64,000 nt of DNA from Moraxella osloensis (GCF_001553955.1 NZ_CP014234.1:620001-684000); one strand, 5' to 3'. Positions 9,200-19,660 are shown, counted from the first letter of the stretch. The notes: a model not told the origin generated them from the sequence alone. Numbers and translations are program-made.

Positions 9200-10267
9200 T
9201 TAAGGCACGACGGCAACCAACGCCAATCCTGTTTGCTCTGCAAACCCAAACATCACGTTCATATTTTGCACGGCTTGTCCTGCCGCACCTTTGACCAAAT
9301 TATCTTGTACCACCAAAATCGTCGCCATCGGGCTATTTTCTAGTGTTTGCACTGCAATTCTTAAATAGTTGCTACCCCGTACACTACGGGTATCTGGATA
9401 CATCCCTTTTGGCATGACGTCTACAAAATATTCGTTCTGATAGCTGGTTTCATACAAAGATTGTAAATCTAACGCTTGACCCGCCGCCGTCAAGCGAACA
9501 TGAATCGTGGTAAACATACCGCGAATCATGGGTACCAAATGGGGTACAAAGCGGATATCATGCGGCTGAAAGTGCTTGTTTTGACCCAATATTTGGTCAA
9601 TCCCTTGGGTAATCTCTGGAGCGTGACGGTGACCTGCCACGCCATAGGCGCTAAAACTATCCGAGGTCTCGCTAAATAACAAATTCATTTTGGCTTGGCG
9701 ACCTGCACCTGAGACGCCTGATTTGGCATCAATAATAATCCAAGGCTCAATCAATGCCTGCTGCTGGCTGTTTTGGGCATCGATTAGCGGTTTTAACCCC
9801 AAAATCGCCGTGGTGGGATAACAACCTGGGTTGCCAATAACCTTGGCTTTGGCAATGGCATCACGATTGACTTCGGGTAACCCATACACAGCGTCTTTTA
9901 AAATATCGGGGCAAGCATGTTCAAGTTTATACCAAGCTTCAAAATCTTGTAGCGACTGCAAACGAAAATCTGCCGCCAAATCAATGACTTTAGTGTCATT
10001 TTCGGTTAAAAATCTGGCATGCTTCATGGCAACGCCGTGGGGAGTAGCAAAAAATACCACATCACATGCGGCTAATTTTTTTTCATCCAAATCCGAAAAC
10101 GTTAAATCGGTCACGCCCCGCAAACTTGGAAACATATCATCGACGCGTCTGCCCGCTTCTGAGCGCGATGTCAGCATCGTAATTTGTGCCTGTGGATGAC
10201 GACTCAATAGTCGAATTAGCTCTACGCCAGTGTAGCCTGTGCCACCGACAATACCTACTTTGATCAT
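9200..10267 (-). CDS. argC: N-acetyl-gamma-glutamyl-phosphate reductase
   Basis: NADPH-dependent third step of arginine biosynthesis, making N-acetylglutamate semialdehyde. The Rossmann start [11 protein letters not shown] is at residues 4-14. The catalytic cysteine is in G-N-P-G-C-Y-P-T (about C149), and the H-R-H motif follows at about 217-220. 355 aa is close to the long-form family length. The gene ends 21 bases... upstream neighbour hemE stops at 10289, so the two are close and could be co-transcribed. argF, also of this pathway, lies far away at 58.4 kb. Arginine genes are scattered here rather than in one operon. Confidence 0.95.
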   Translation of the reverse strand: MIKVGIVGGTGYTGVELIRLLSRHPQAQITMLTSRSEAGRRVDDMFPSLRGVTDLTFSDLDEKKLAACDVVFFATPHGVAMKHARFLTENDTKVIDLAADFRLQSLQDFEAWYKLEHACPDILKDAVYGLPEVNRDAIAKAKVIGNPGCYPTTAILGLKPLIDAQNSQQQALIEPWIIIDAKSGVSGAGRQAKMNLLFSETSDSFSAYGVAGHRHAPEITQGIDQILGQNKHFQPHDIRFVPHLVPMIRGMFTTIHVRLTAAGQALDLQSLYETSYQNEYFVDVMPKGMYPDTRSVRGSNYLRIAVQTLENSPMATILVVQDNLVKGAAGQAVQNMNVMFGFAEQTGLALVAVVP

Positions 10268-10288
10268 GGTCGTCTCCTAATGTTGTTA

Positions 10289-11398
10289 TTAAAGTTTGTA
10301 CTCATGCACCGCATCAATAAAAGCTTTGGCATGGTCAGGATTAACCCATTGGTTAATGCCATGACCTAAGTTTGCTATATAGCCTGTTTTGTCACCGAGG
10401 CTATAGGCGTCCTGTAACATCAAATGCGCCTGCTGGCGAATATGCTCAGGCGATGCAAATAATGTTGCGGGGTCAAGATTACCTTGCAGCGCGATGCCTG
10501 TATGCAGCTTTTGGTGCAATTTGGTCAATGCTTTTTGCTGTTCAAAGACGATGCTGCGGGCTCTATCCAGTGGCATCGTCCAATCAAGTCCTAGCGCATC
10601 GGCGCCACTGTGGCATTGGGTATCTAACCACAATCCGCCACCTTTGGTAAACAAAACCACAGGTACCTCTGGGTATGTTGCTTTGATTGCCGCAACAATT
10701 TTAGTGTTGTAATGGTGCGAGAATTCAACAAATTGGCGATGCGCCAATGCCCCACCCCAACTATCAAAAATTTGTACTAACTGCGCGCCTGCCGCTATTT
10801 GCGCTAGCAAATAATCAATCACGGCATCGGTGATTTTAGCGAGCAGCGCATGCAAGGTCTCAGGCTCGCCATACAACATGGCTTTGGCATAGCGGTATTC
10901 TTTAGAACTACCGCCTTCAATCATATAGGTCGCTAGCGTCCACGGACTGCCTGAGAAGCCAAATAATGGCGCGCGACCTGCCAGCGCATGACGAATACTG
11001 GTCACCGCTTTCATCACATAGTCAAGTGCATCTGCCATCGCGACGGTTGGCAAGGCTTCAACCTCTGCCATGCTTCTGACAGTTTTGTGAAATTTTGGAC
11101 CTTCCCCTGCCTCAAAATACAGACCCAAACCGAGCGCATCAGGAATGGTTAAAATATCACTAAACAAAATCGCCGCATCCAACTCAAAACGGCGAAATGG
11201 CTGAATGGTGACTTCCGTCGCCAAATCGGTATTTTTGCAAAGCGATAAAAAGTCGCCGGCTTGGGCGCGGGTTTTTTTATACTCAGGCAAATATCGACCG
11301 GCTTGTCGCATCATCCACACAGGCGTCACATCCACTGGTTCAAAACGCATGGCTCTTAAAATGCGGTCATTTTTTAACATCGGAAAATTATGGGTCAT
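10289..11398 (-). CDS. hemE: Uroporphyrinogen decarboxylase
   Basis: Cytoplasmic haem-pathway enzyme converting uroporphyrinogen III to coproporphyrinogen III by four decarboxylations. The signature [15 protein letters not shown] is near residues 25-39. The second signature, [10 protein letters not shown]-x-Y, is near 145-158, and the C-terminal N-L-G-H-G-I is present. 369 aa is the expected size plus a few N-terminal residues. AAGG lies upstream of the ATG at 11398; an internal M7 is an alternative. It is followed 21 bases later by argC on the same strand. Confidence 0.95.
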   Translation of the reverse strand: MTHNFPMLKNDRILRAMRFEPVDVTPVWMMRQAGRYLPEYKKTRAQAGDFLSLCKNTDLATEVTIQPFRRFELDAAILFSDILTIPDALGLGLYFEAGEGPKFHKTVRSMAEVEALPTVAMADALDYVMKAVTSIRHALAGRAPLFGFSGSPWTLATYMIEGGSSKEYRYAKAMLYGEPETLHALLAKITDAVIDYLLAQIAAGAQLVQIFDSWGGALAHRQFVEFSHHYNTKIVAAIKATYPEVPVVLFTKGGGLWLDTQCHSGADALGLDWTMPLDRARSIVFEQQKALTKLHQKLHTGIALQGNLDPATLFASPEHIRQQAHLMLQDAYSLGDKTGYIANLGHGINQWVNPDHAKAFIDAVHEYKL

Positions 11399-11499
11399 GT
11401 CATTGCCTTTAAAAATAATCTTGGGTAAAAATACTTTTGGGTAAAAAAATATTGAATCAGTCTAAAAGTAGTTAAATTTCAATCAAAAATTGTCGAAAA

Positions 11500-12648
11500 T
11501 TATACAATAATCGCCATATTATCACGATGTACCATCACGTGGCGTTCCTCATTTTTACCCAAAATCGCTTCGATGTCGCTATTGCGTTTGCGAGCGATGC
11601 GCCGAGCTTCATTTGATGAGAAATCCACTTGACCGACCGCGATACGTACCCCTGTTTTATCAACGCACTCCACCACATCGCCCTCATCAAAATCACCTTG
11701 CACTTCAATCACACCGACAGGCAATAAGCTTTTGTTATTTTTAATGATGGCATCCACTGCGCCATCGTCAATCACCAAGCGACCTGCCATACGCAGATGC
11801 GCGGCTAACCATTGTTTTTTGGCAATGCGTTTATCATCGTCATTGGTGGTGAGCATCGTACCTAACGATTCCCCTTTGACCACGCGATTAATCACGTTAT
11901 CGATGCTGCCGCTGACAATCACGGTGGGACAACCACCCATTGCCGCAAGCCTTGCCGCACGAATTTTGGTAATCATCCCACCACGACCCAATTTGCCGCC
12001 ATCCCCCGCCACGTCAAACAAATAATCTGCCATTGCCCGCTCAGTCTTAATCAGCTTCGCATCCGGGTTGGTGCGAGGGTTATCGGTGAATACGCCTTGC
12101 TGGTCGGTCAATATAATGTATAAATCGGCTTTGACCATGGCTGCCACCATCGCACCTAAACTGTCATTATCACCAAATTTGATTTCATCGACACTGACGG
12201 TGTCATTTTCGTTAATGACAGGCAGCACTCGCCATTCAAGTAGCTGATTTAAGGTACTGGCGGTATTGAGATAACGATTTCGATTAGCAAGATCGTCATG
12301 TGTCAGTAGCAACTGCGCGCTTTGTACACCATACTGAATCAATGCCGACCACCAAGTTTCAATCAAGCCCATCTGCCCAATAGCAGCGCAGGCTTGCAAG
12401 GCTTGCAATTTTTTGGGGCGTTCTTCCAAATTCATCCGCACCACCCCTTCCGCCACTGCTCCTGAGGACACTAGCAATACTTGGTAGCCTTCATTATGCA
12501 GCTTGGCAATTTGCTTCGCCCATTCATAAATTGCGGTGCGATCCAAACCTTTGCCATTATTGGTCAGTAGCGATGAGCCAATTTTTACCACAATGGTGTT
12601 GGACTTAAGGGCTTTTTTAGTTGAGCTAGGTGAGGCGTTGGCAGTCAT
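11500..12648 (-). CDS. proB: Glutamate 5-kinase with PUA domain
   Basis: First step of proline biosynthesis: glutamate plus ATP to gamma-glutamyl phosphate. The amino-acid-kinase domain begins [12 protein letters not shown]. It contains S-S-G-A-V-A-x-G and the N-E-N-D-T-V motif, and a PUA domain forms the last 80 or so residues. An open frame continues upstream to 12780. I place the start at the ATG at 12648, because that gives 382 aa, the family size, and the upstream 44 residues have no family counterpart. No strong Shine-Dalgarno is visible at either start. No proA is present in the window. Confidence 0.9.
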   Translation of the reverse strand: MTANASPSSTKKALKSNTIVVKIGSSLLTNNGKGLDRTAIYEWAKQIAKLHNEGYQVLLVSSGAVAEGVVRMNLEERPKKLQALQACAAIGQMGLIETWWSALIQYGVQSAQLLLTHDDLANRNRYLNTASTLNQLLEWRVLPVINENDTVSVDEIKFGDNDSLGAMVAAMVKADLYIILTDQQGVFTDNPRTNPDAKLIKTERAMADYLFDVAGDGGKLGRGGMITKIRAARLAAMGGCPTVIVSGSIDNVINRVVKGESLGTMLTTNDDDKRIAKKQWLAAHLRMAGRLVIDDGAVDAIIKNNKSLLPVGVIEVQGDFDEGDVVECVDKTGVRIAVGQVDFSSNEARRIARKRNSDIEAILGKNEERHVMVHRDNMAIIV

Positions 12649-13015
12649 AAGTTGGCAATCATAATCAGTCAAGTGCAATTTTTTAATCAAATTAAATGCC
12701 ATAATGGCTTGGCTGAGCATTGTAACAATTTTTACTGGCTTTATAAATGCTAATCGATGCCGGTATCCGTTAAATATCACATGTTTTTGTCATACGCATT
12801 TTTATCCCAATCAAATAGCCATCATTGAAAAGCAAAGTAAAATTGTCAACTAAAAAATATCGACTTCAAGTTTTCTTATTGGAATGTCGCAGTGAGTTTT
12901 TATTTATGCTCAGTGCTTAAATCTTAGTGATTAAATCTTAGTGATTAAATCTTAGTGATTAAGTCTTTATTATTCGCAGCAAAAAATCACCCGTCCTTAT
13001 CTAAATTCAGCTAAT
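12649..13015. other. proB-obg intergenic region
   Basis: About 370 bases without a supported gene. It holds the possible N-terminal extension of proB, an AT-rich stretch and the 14-base tandem repeat listed separately, and it abuts the obg terminator. Confidence 0.5.
12917..12965. repeat. 14-base tandem repeat, about 3.4 copies
   Basis: The unit TTAAATCTTAGTGA is repeated exactly at 12917-12930, 12931-12944 and 12945-12958, followed by a partial unit. It is intergenic, between proB and obg. Confidence 0.9.
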
Positions 13016-13044
13016 AAAAAAGGTTAGCCCGCGCTAACCTTTTT
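13015..13044 (-). terminator. Terminator of obg
   Basis: AGGTTAGC / GCTAACCT perfect 8-bp stem with loop CCGC. It is flanked by A and T runs and lies 20 bases past the obg stop. Confidence 0.9.
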
Positions 13045-13063
13045 AAAGCTATTTCCATCACCG

Positions 13064-14296
<1,233 letters not shown>

Positions 14297-14381
14297 TTAA
14301 ATTCTTGAATAACCAAATATTATAGCATGAATTTTAGTAAGAAAAATTTGAACATAATTGATGTTTGAAATTTTATTCAAT

Positions 14382-14409
14382 AAAAAACCGCCCAAACTTG
14401 AGCGGTTTT
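14382..14409 (-). terminator. Terminator of gap
   Basis: Read on the minus strand, CCGCTC / GGGCGG forms six pairs (one G-U) extended by AAA/TTT, followed by T residues. It lies about 40 bases past the gap stop. Confidence 0.8.
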
Positions 14410-14446
14410 GTCATCGTCCTTAACACTTAGGCGCACTTAGGAACGC

Positions 14447-15814
14447 TTAGGCATTTTTTGCCATGGTTTCAGCGACACGCAATACTTGGGTGCTATAGCC
14501 CATTTCGTTGTCATACCATAGGTACATCACGGCACGGTTGTCTTGAGCAAGCGTAGATTTGGCATCCCAAATCGCCACTTTTTCACAGCCCACAAAGTCG
14601 GTAGAAACGGCTTCATCCGAATCTGAGTAAGCAATTTGCGCTTGCCATTGTTCGCTCTGACTGGCTTCTTTGATAAAGGCATTGAGTTCATCGCTTGAAT
14701 TGACCGGGTTTTTGAAATTCAAATTCAAAATAGCGAGTGACACGTTTGGCGTTGGTACACGTACCGAACTGCCTGACAATTTGCCTTTTAATTCTGGAAT
14801 CGCTTTACTAACCGCTTTGGCAGCGCCTGTGCTTGTCATTACCATATTTAAGGTTGCAGCACGCCCCCGACGCTCGGCTTTATGGTGGTTATCGACCAAG
14901 TTTTGGTCATTGGTGAACGCATGGATGGTTTCCATGTGACCGTTTTCAATGCCGTATTTATCGTTTAACAGTTTAAGCGTAGGGGTAATCGCATTGGTGG
15001 TACAGCTTGCCGCTGATACGATGGTATCACTGCCGATGGTGTCATCATTGACATTATAGACGATGTTTTTGATATCGCCCGACGCTGGGGCAGTCAATAG
15101 CACTTTTTTGGCACCTTTTGACTGTAAATGTTTGCCAAGACCTGCTTCATCTTTCCATTTACCGGTGTTGTCGATAATTAAGGCATTGTCGATACCATAA
15201 GACGTGTAGTCGATTTCGCTTGGGTCAGAAGCATAAATGACTTTGATAAAACGACCGTTGGCGATGATACCGCTGTTTGCTTTATCAACCACCACGGAGC
15301 CATCAAACCAGCCATGTACCGAGTCACGCTCAAGTAAGCTTGCACGTTTTTCCAAGTCTTTTAATAAAGCGTCTGCTTCACCGGCTGGACGGACGACGAT
15401 GGCTTTTAATTGTAAGCCTTTGTCTGAGGCAGGACGGCTCATCAGCAACCGAGCTAAAATACGACCGATACGACCAAAACCGTACAACACGACATCTGTC
15501 GCAGGCACTTCGTCACCGCTAGTAAAGCTGTCGGCTTGTTTGCCTGCTTTGAGCGCTTGACCCAAGTCCACCGTGGTATGGCTTAGATTTTGGTCGTTTA
15601 ACGCGGTGGCAAAGGCAAGTGTATCAGCGATGTTAAGGGCGTTTTTGTCATGATGAGCGATGATATCAACAAGGTTTAGGGCAATGCGGTTGCCAAAAAA
15701 CAACACATTGACGCCTTTATTGGCTAAGGTATTTAGCTCAACTAATAACTGAACCGCTTGGGCTTCTTGATTTTTGCGAGTGGTGAGGTGGTCTTGGTAG
15801 AGATTGGCAGACAT
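14447..15814 (-). CDS. gap: Glyceraldehyde-3-phosphate dehydrogenase, long form
   Basis: NAD(P)-dependent GAPDH of central carbon metabolism. About 105 N-terminal residues precede the Rossmann domain, which starts V-V-L-Y-G-F-G-R-I-G-R. The catalytic cysteine is in S-A-A-S-C-T-T-N-A, followed by the H-A-F-T-N-D-Q and W-Y-D-N-E-M-G-Y signatures. At 455 aa it is about 120 longer than the usual enzyme. It matches the extended class seen in Pseudomonas and Acinetobacter (recalled, not searched). No other glycolytic gene is adjacent. It may be the gluconeogenic form, but the sequence alone does not decide direction. Confidence 0.92.
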   Translation of the reverse strand: MSANLYQDHLTTRKNQEAQAVQLLVELNTLANKGVNVLFFGNRIALNLVDIIAHHDKNALNIADTLAFATALNDQNLSHTTVDLGQALKAGKQADSFTSGDEVPATDVVLYGFGRIGRILARLLMSRPASDKGLQLKAIVVRPAGEADALLKDLEKRASLLERDSVHGWFDGSVVVDKANSGIIANGRFIKVIYASDPSEIDYTSYGIDNALIIDNTGKWKDEAGLGKHLQSKGAKKVLLTAPASGDIKNIVYNVNDDTIGSDTIVSAASCTTNAITPTLKLLNDKYGIENGHMETIHAFTNDQNLVDNHHKAERRGRAATLNMVMTSTGAAKAVSKAIPELKGKLSGSSVRVPTPNVSLAILNLNFKNPVNSSDELNAFIKEASQSEQWQAQIAYSDSDEAVSTDFVGCEKVAIWDAKSTLAQDNRAVMYLWYDNEMGYSTQVLRVAETMAKNA

Positions 15815-15871
15815 AGTATGACCTTTTTTTGTGAAGGAAAAATAAAATCTGTGGAAAATGCAGCAAAAAAT

Positions 15872-15904
15872 AAACGCCTAAATTGTAACGGAATTTAGGC
15901 GTTT
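15872..15904 (-). terminator. Terminator of the lipocalin gene
   Basis: AAACGCCTAAATT / AATTTAGGCGTTT, a 13-bp perfect stem with a 7-nt loop, followed on the minus strand by T-rich sequence. It is 36 bases past the stop. Confidence 0.85.
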
Positions 15905-15940
15905 TAGCAATTTTAAAGCAGGGTGTTTCAACCAGCGAGC

Positions 15941-16546
15941 TTATCGGCTATGTTGTACGGTTTTTTGCAATTTACTGACATCGTAGCCTTGAGATTTTGC
16001 AGTAGTGACCATTGTTTGATAAGTAGCTTCATCCATCGTGGGCGTGCGTGACAAAATCCACAAGTATTTTTGGTTTGGCGTACCCACCAACGCATGGTTA
16101 TAATTAGGGTCTAAAGCAAGCACCCAATAGTCGGCTTTACCCACAGGCAACCAACGCAATGCTTGCGGCAAGAAAATAACTTTAAGTTTACTGCCACTGT
16201 CGCCATTTTTGCTGGCTTCCCCAATGCTTTGCATGGGCTTGCCATCTTTGCCCATACATTGGTTATTGACTTCAATCTTGCCTGTCGGTTGTAGGGTGTA
16301 AGTGGCGGTGACATCACTGGCACAGTTACGCTGAAAAAACATCGGCAAACGGGCGATTTCGTACCATTTCCCCGCATAACGGTTTAAATCGACGCTTTGC
16401 ACCGCCTGAGCTTTACCAACGCCTGTTGATGTTGCAGTATCGCTCGTAGTTGGTGTGGTCGTACAAGCGGTTAGAGCCACGGCACCACCCAAGATAGTGG
16501 CTAGAGCAATATTTTTTGTGGTGCAGTATTTTTTGCTAAAACGCAT
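15941..16546 (-). CDS. blc: Outer-membrane lipoprotein, bacterial lipocalin
   Basis: 201 aa. A signal peptide ends in the lipobox L-T-A-C (C28), so the mature protein is lipid-anchored. The lipocalin signature N-R-Y-A-G-K-W-Y-E-I-A-R is at about 55-66. The second motif, the D-Y-W-V-L-A-L-D strand, and a C-terminal L-S-R-T-P region are also present. Bacterial lipocalins bind fatty acids and lysophospholipids; the ligand here is unknown. The promoter side is occupied by the IS605-type element, whose right end is only about 35 bases upstream of the start. Transcription may therefore have been altered by the insertion. Confidence 0.92.
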   Translation of the reverse strand: MRFSKKYCTTKNIALATILGGAVALTACTTTPTTSDTATSTGVGKAQAVQSVDLNRYAGKWYEIARLPMFFQRNCASDVTATYTLQPTGKIEVNNQCMGKDGKPMQSIGEASKNGDSGSKLKVIFLPQALRWLPVGKADYWVLALDPNYNHALVGTPNQKYLWILSRTPTMDEATYQTMVTTAKSQGYDVSKLQKTVQHSR

Positions 16547-16581
16547 TCAAACCTTCCTCTGTTTGTTATCAAACTCTATTT

Positions 16582-16760
16582 TTGACTTCCTCCCCTTGCT
16601 AAATCAAGGGGATTCCTTCTGCAAGACGGTCAAGCCCGACCGCAAGAATGTTCCGACTGGCATTGATATCTCTATCATGCCATGTGCCACACGAAGCACA
16701 TATCCATTCTCTTATTCCAAGCGATTTTCTACCTTTCGGACTATTGGCGGTGATTTCACC
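16582..16760 (-). ncRNA. Predicted omega/reRNA scaffold of TnpB copy 1
   Basis: In characterised TnpB systems the guide RNA is processed from the tnpB 3' end and the transposon end, with the guide taken from flanking DNA. Here two stems are visible on the minus strand: CGGTC/GACCG (16627-16631, 16638-16642) and CCCCTTG/CAAGGGG (16592-16598, 16605-16611). The predicted guide would be the minus-strand sequence running from about 16581 towards lower coordinates. The 5' boundary of the RNA is a guess. Confidence 0.5.
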
Positions 16761-17705
16761 GCAACACGAACATCGCTGGGTCGTGTATCTCTCATTCACG
16801 ATTTCAAAACGGCAACCTGCGTTCTCGCATTTGTAGGTCAGTTGTCGTTTCAGTTCAAACCAGCCTGCATCGTAAACCGATTTGGCGAGTTTGCCTTTTT
16901 TACTATTAAATTGATTACTCTGAATATCACCGACCACGATTAGGGCATTGTCCTTGACTAATTGGGTGGTAAATTTATGGATTAAGTCTTGGCGTGTGTT
17001 TTTGATTTTGGCATGGATCGCTTTGACACGCTGTTTGTTTTTGGCACGTTGGGCGGTGGCTAAATCTTTGGCATAGTTGAGCGTTTGTTTGATTTGTAAT
17101 TTATTGCCATTTGAGGTGGTAGCACTGTCTTTTAAGCCTAAGTCAATGCCTACGCTACCCGTTCCGCATTGTGTTTTAGGGTAGTCTTTGACAGTGATAC
17201 AGGCATACCAACGGTTACGGCTGTCTTGGACTAACTCACAAGTGTTAATTTGATATAGGCTAAGGTTGTAGCTGTCCCATAGGTCGATGACCAGCTTTTG
17301 TCCTTTGGCTAAACTAAGCTGTAAGGTGGATTTTAAGCCTTTTTTACTTGTTTGGTGGGTAGCAATGTGTTTGATGGCGGATTGTTTAAAGGGTAGCCAG
17401 CCTAATGATTTACGTTTTGAATTTGGGTTGTTGGTTCGCCATGATAGTTTGGCTTTTTTGAATTTTTTTCTAGCTTTGGCATGGGTTTCATTGATTGCCT
17501 GAATAGTCTGACTATGCAAGCCTAGTAACTCACCGCTACCTTTGGTGTAGTCGTTTAGGTCATAAGCACTAAAGAATTTGCCAGTTTTTTGTAGGTGTCT
17601 GTAACTCAAATCATTGACATAATTCCACACGAAATTAACTGCACCGCTTAGGCGGTTAAGCTTTGCTGTGTGTTTATCTCGTATGCGTAGCTTGAGTGTT
17701 TTCAT
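16599..17705 (-). CDS. tnpB: TnpB, RNA-guided endonuclease of IS605 family (copy 1)
   Basis: 368-aa OrfB/TnpB, ancestor-type of Cas12 nucleases, which cuts donor sites using an RNA made from the transposon end. The RuvC-I aspartate is D188 in G-I-D-L-G. The four-cysteine zinc ribbon is C312-x-C314-C315...C336-x-x-C339, and RuvC-III is H-D-R-D-I-N-A-S (D344/D346). The position that normally carries the RuvC-II glutamate (I-V-I-E-D) reads I-V-V-G259-D. An alternative glutamate, E305, lies in V-N-E-R-Y-T-T-Q before the zinc ribbon. Its stop codon lies in the loop of the element-end hairpin, so the gene's 3' end doubles as guide-RNA scaffold. tnpA starts 48 bases away in the opposite direction. 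Confidence 0.9.
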   Translation of the reverse strand: MKTLKLRIRDKHTAKLNRLSGAVNFVWNYVNDLSYRHLQKTGKFFSAYDLNDYTKGSGELLGLHSQTIQAINETHAKARKKFKKAKLSWRTNNPNSKRKSLGWLPFKQSAIKHIATHQTSKKGLKSTLQLSLAKGQKLVIDLWDSYNLSLYQINTCELVQDSRNRWYACITVKDYPKTQCGTGSVGIDLGLKDSATTSNGNKLQIKQTLNYAKDLATAQRAKNKQRVKAIHAKIKNTRQDLIHKFTTQLVKDNALIVVGDIQSNQFNSKKGKLAKSVYDAGWFELKRQLTYKCENAGCRFEIVNERYTTQRCSCCGEITANSPKGRKSLGIREWICASCGTWHDRDINASRNILAVGLDRLAEGIPLI

Positions 17706-17753
17706 GGGTTTAAGTATAATTGGGTTTTTATATTTTACATTTGGTCTAATTAT

Positions 17754-18164
17754 ATGTCAAACGATTTAAGACGTGGTAGGCACGTTGTTTACAACCTTCA
17801 TGCGCACTTGGTCTTTGTGGCTAAATACCGCAGAAAAGTATTTACCAAAGAGATTTTAGACGATATGCAAGCCATCTTTGAGAAAGTTTGTTCAAAGTTT
17901 GAGGCTCAATTAGTTGAGTTTGACGGTGAATGCGACCATGTGCATTTATTGGTGGTTTATCCGCCTAAAGTGGCTATTTCTAGCTTGGTGAATAGCTTGA
18001 AAGGCGTGTCTAGTCGGTTATTGCGTAAAAAAGAATATCCGTCTCTTAAAGAGCAGTTATGGGGGGATGTGTTATGGTCGCCTAGCTATTTTGCAGGTAG
18101 TTGTGGCGGTGCTCCAATTGAGATTATCCGCCAGTATATCGAACAACAGAATACACCGCACTAA
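17754..18164 (+). CDS. tnpA: IS200-type Y1 transposase TnpA
   Basis: 136-aa single-strand transposase. The HUH metal-binding motif is H62-V-H64 in D-H-V-H-L-L-V, and the nucleophilic tyrosine is Y128 in I-R-Q-Y-I-E-Q-Q. The start M-S-N-D-L-R and the length are typical of an intact protein, so this element could still move and could supply transposase for the tnpA-less copy at 50.8 kb. It is divergent from tnpB with 48 bases between the starts. Confidence 0.93.
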   Translation: MSNDLRRGRHVVYNLHAHLVFVAKYRRKVFTKEILDDMQAIFEKVCSKFEAQLVEFDGECDHVHLLVVYPPKVAISSLVNSLKGVSSRLLRKKEYPSLKEQLWGDVLWSPSYFAGSCGGAPIEIIRQYIEQQNTPH

Positions 18165-18326
18165 ATACCATCTGTATGTAAGCATAGTTACGGAGTTGCC
18201 TTATATCCACCGCCTGAAGTCGGTGGTTTTACGGCAACGGAGGATAAAAAAATGTGTTTACCATACAAGGTTTTAGGCAAAACTAACAATACGTATTTAA
18301 AGTAATCCTTGTTAAAAAATGTACTT

Positions 18327-19331
18327 TTAAAAATTCATTGTTTTGTATACTAATAATCGTATGCCTGCCACGCCATACGCGTTTGACAGCCAAGCCATTG
18401 CCAGATTACTTTGTCCCACCCCGCCTAGCGCAAATACCGGCACATCACTAAGCTTTGCCAATTCGCTGAACGCTTGCCAGCCCATGCCCCCACTTTGAAA
18501 GGTTTCGGGGTGTGTGGGGGTGGCTAAAACAGGCGATAAAAAACAGCCCATCACAGTATGCGATGTTGCCAAGGTATTTAATCTACTTAGGCTATGTTGG
18601 TCATGGCAACTGGCAAAATAGCGATAATTTTTTGATAAGCTTGAGAAATCAAGCGTCATGAGTTGATGGTGGTTTAGATGAACGATTACATTTTGTAAAT
18701 CTAAATCCAAATGTATGAAAGTACGGTATTGAATTATAGGCGTGATATGATTTCGCTGTTTTAGCAATGTAGTAATTAACTCAACTGACTTATCATCTTC
18801 ACTTTGTGGGCGGATATAAAAGTGGGCGTTTTGTGGTAACTTTTTAGCATAATAATCTATCCAATCTTTTTGACTTGCAAACTCATCTAAAGTTTGCGAA
18901 ATAAAAATGGTACTTGGTAACGTTAGCCAATCCAAAATCCGTACATTGGCATCGGGTAATGGATATTTTTTCGCAAGCAAATCCGCTTTACTGACCCATG
19001 TAATCGCTTGACCTTCAATACCTTGGCTATGCTGTAAATTATCAAACTGAGTCTGAGTGACTTTACTATTAAAAATATGCAATGCCACGGACTTATCACC
19101 ATAGTCATGACGAATCACGCCCATTTTAACAATGAAATTATTGGTTAAATCACAGCCAATTTCTTCAACTACTTCACGGATTAACCCTTGTTTTGGGGTT
19201 TCATTTGGCTCAATTTTTCCCCCGACAAATTCATAACGATTGCCTTGGTGTTGACTGGCATGGCGAAATCCCAGTAGATATTGCTTGTTAAAATGTATCA
19301 CCGCGACTGCCACATTAACGACTTTTGACAT
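18327..19331 (-). CDS. Nudix hydrolase fused to a thiamine-phosphate-synthase-like domain
   Basis: About 334 aa. The N-terminal MutT-like Nudix domain carries a complete box, G-x5-E-x7-R-E-V-V-E-E-I-G. The C-terminal half resembles a ThiE/TenI TIM barrel, with patterns H-F-Y-I-R-P, L-D-F-S-S-L-S, M-G-C-F-L-S-P-V, G-G-M-G-W and V-F-A-L-G-G-V. This fusion is known in other gamma-proteobacteria as the MutT protein that removes 8-oxo-dGTP. I start at the ATG at 19331 because it gives M-S-K-V-V-N-V-A-V-A-V and has GAG upstream; an in-frame ATG at 19361 would add 10 residues. The role of the ThiE-like half in such fusions is unsettled. Confidence 0.85.
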   Translation of the reverse strand: MSKVVNVAVAVIHFNKQYLLGFRHASQHQGNRYEFVGGKIEPNETPKQGLIREVVEEIGCDLTNNFIVKMGVIRHDYGDKSVALHIFNSKVTQTQFDNLQHSQGIEGQAITWVSKADLLAKKYPLPDANVRILDWLTLPSTIFISQTLDEFASQKDWIDYYAKKLPQNAHFYIRPQSEDDKSVELITTLLKQRNHITPIIQYRTFIHLDLDLQNVIVHLNHHQLMTLDFSSLSKNYRYFASCHDQHSLSRLNTLATSHTVMGCFLSPVLATPTHPETFQSGGMGWQAFSELAKLSDVPVFALGGVGQSNLAMAWLSNAYGVAGIRLLVYKTMNF

Positions 19332-19401
19332 ATTTTTCTCAAACTGTTGATTGTTACCCATTATAAAGCATTAAATTTGATGAAAAAGTGAAAAAAGTCA
19401 C

Positions 19402-19441
19402 TTGACGACCCATTAAATATAAATGATAATCATTATCAATT
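19402..19441 (+). promoter_or_regulatory. Fur-box promoter of hemP
   Basis: TTGACG (19402-19407) and GATAAT (19425-19430) are separated by 17 bases. The -10 box lies inside AATGATAATCATTATCAATT (about 19422-19441), a near-perfect Fur operator. Fur-iron binding here should block polymerase, so hemP should be induced under iron limitation. Confidence 0.85.
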
Positions 19442-19483
19442 AAAAACACTATTCGCCCATCTTACAGAGAAAAGGAGTATCCC

Positions 19484-19648
19484 ATGCTACACTTATTAAA
19501 TCGTGCTAATCTTATCCAAAAAAGTTCCTTGCCAACGCTACATTCCAATCATTTATTTGCGCTGACCAAAGAGATTCGCATTCAGCATGACGGCGAAGAA
19601 TACCGTCTTCGATTGACCCGTAATAACCGCTTGATACTGACCAAATAA
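19484..19648 (+). CDS. hemP: Hemin uptake protein HemP
   Basis: A 54-aa protein. Its C-terminal half, E-I-R-I-Q-H-D-G-E-E-Y-R-L-R-L-T-R, followed by N-N-R-L-I-L-T-K, matches the HemP family. AAAGGAG (19471-19477) is correctly placed before the ATG. The Fur box and a 17-bp-spaced promoter lie directly upstream and a strong terminator follows, so it is an independent iron-regulated transcript. In other species HemP acts with haem-uptake genes and has been proposed as a regulator of haem receptor expression. No haem receptor is adjacent here. Confidence 0.92.
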   Translation: MLHLLNRANLIQKSSLPTLHSNHLFALTKEIRIQHDGEEYRLRLTRNNRLILTK

Positions 19649-19660
19649 ATTAAATTCTAT

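Larger units (their letters stand above)
16582..18244. mobile_element. IS200/IS605-family element, complete (tnpA + tnpB divergent)
   Basis: About 1.66 kb with divergent tnpB (minus) and tnpA (plus). Both outer ends match the second copy at 50812-52029. One end has the hairpin CCCCTTG/CAAGGGG just inside the edge. The other has CCACCG...CGGTGG (about 18212-18231) within a conserved stretch from GAGTTGCC to ACGGCAA. As usual for this family there are no terminal inverted repeats or target duplication. Exact edges are uncertain by several bases. Both copies are preceded, on the tnpB-sense strand, by TTTTTTATC, which may include the target/TAM motif. Confidence 0.85.
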
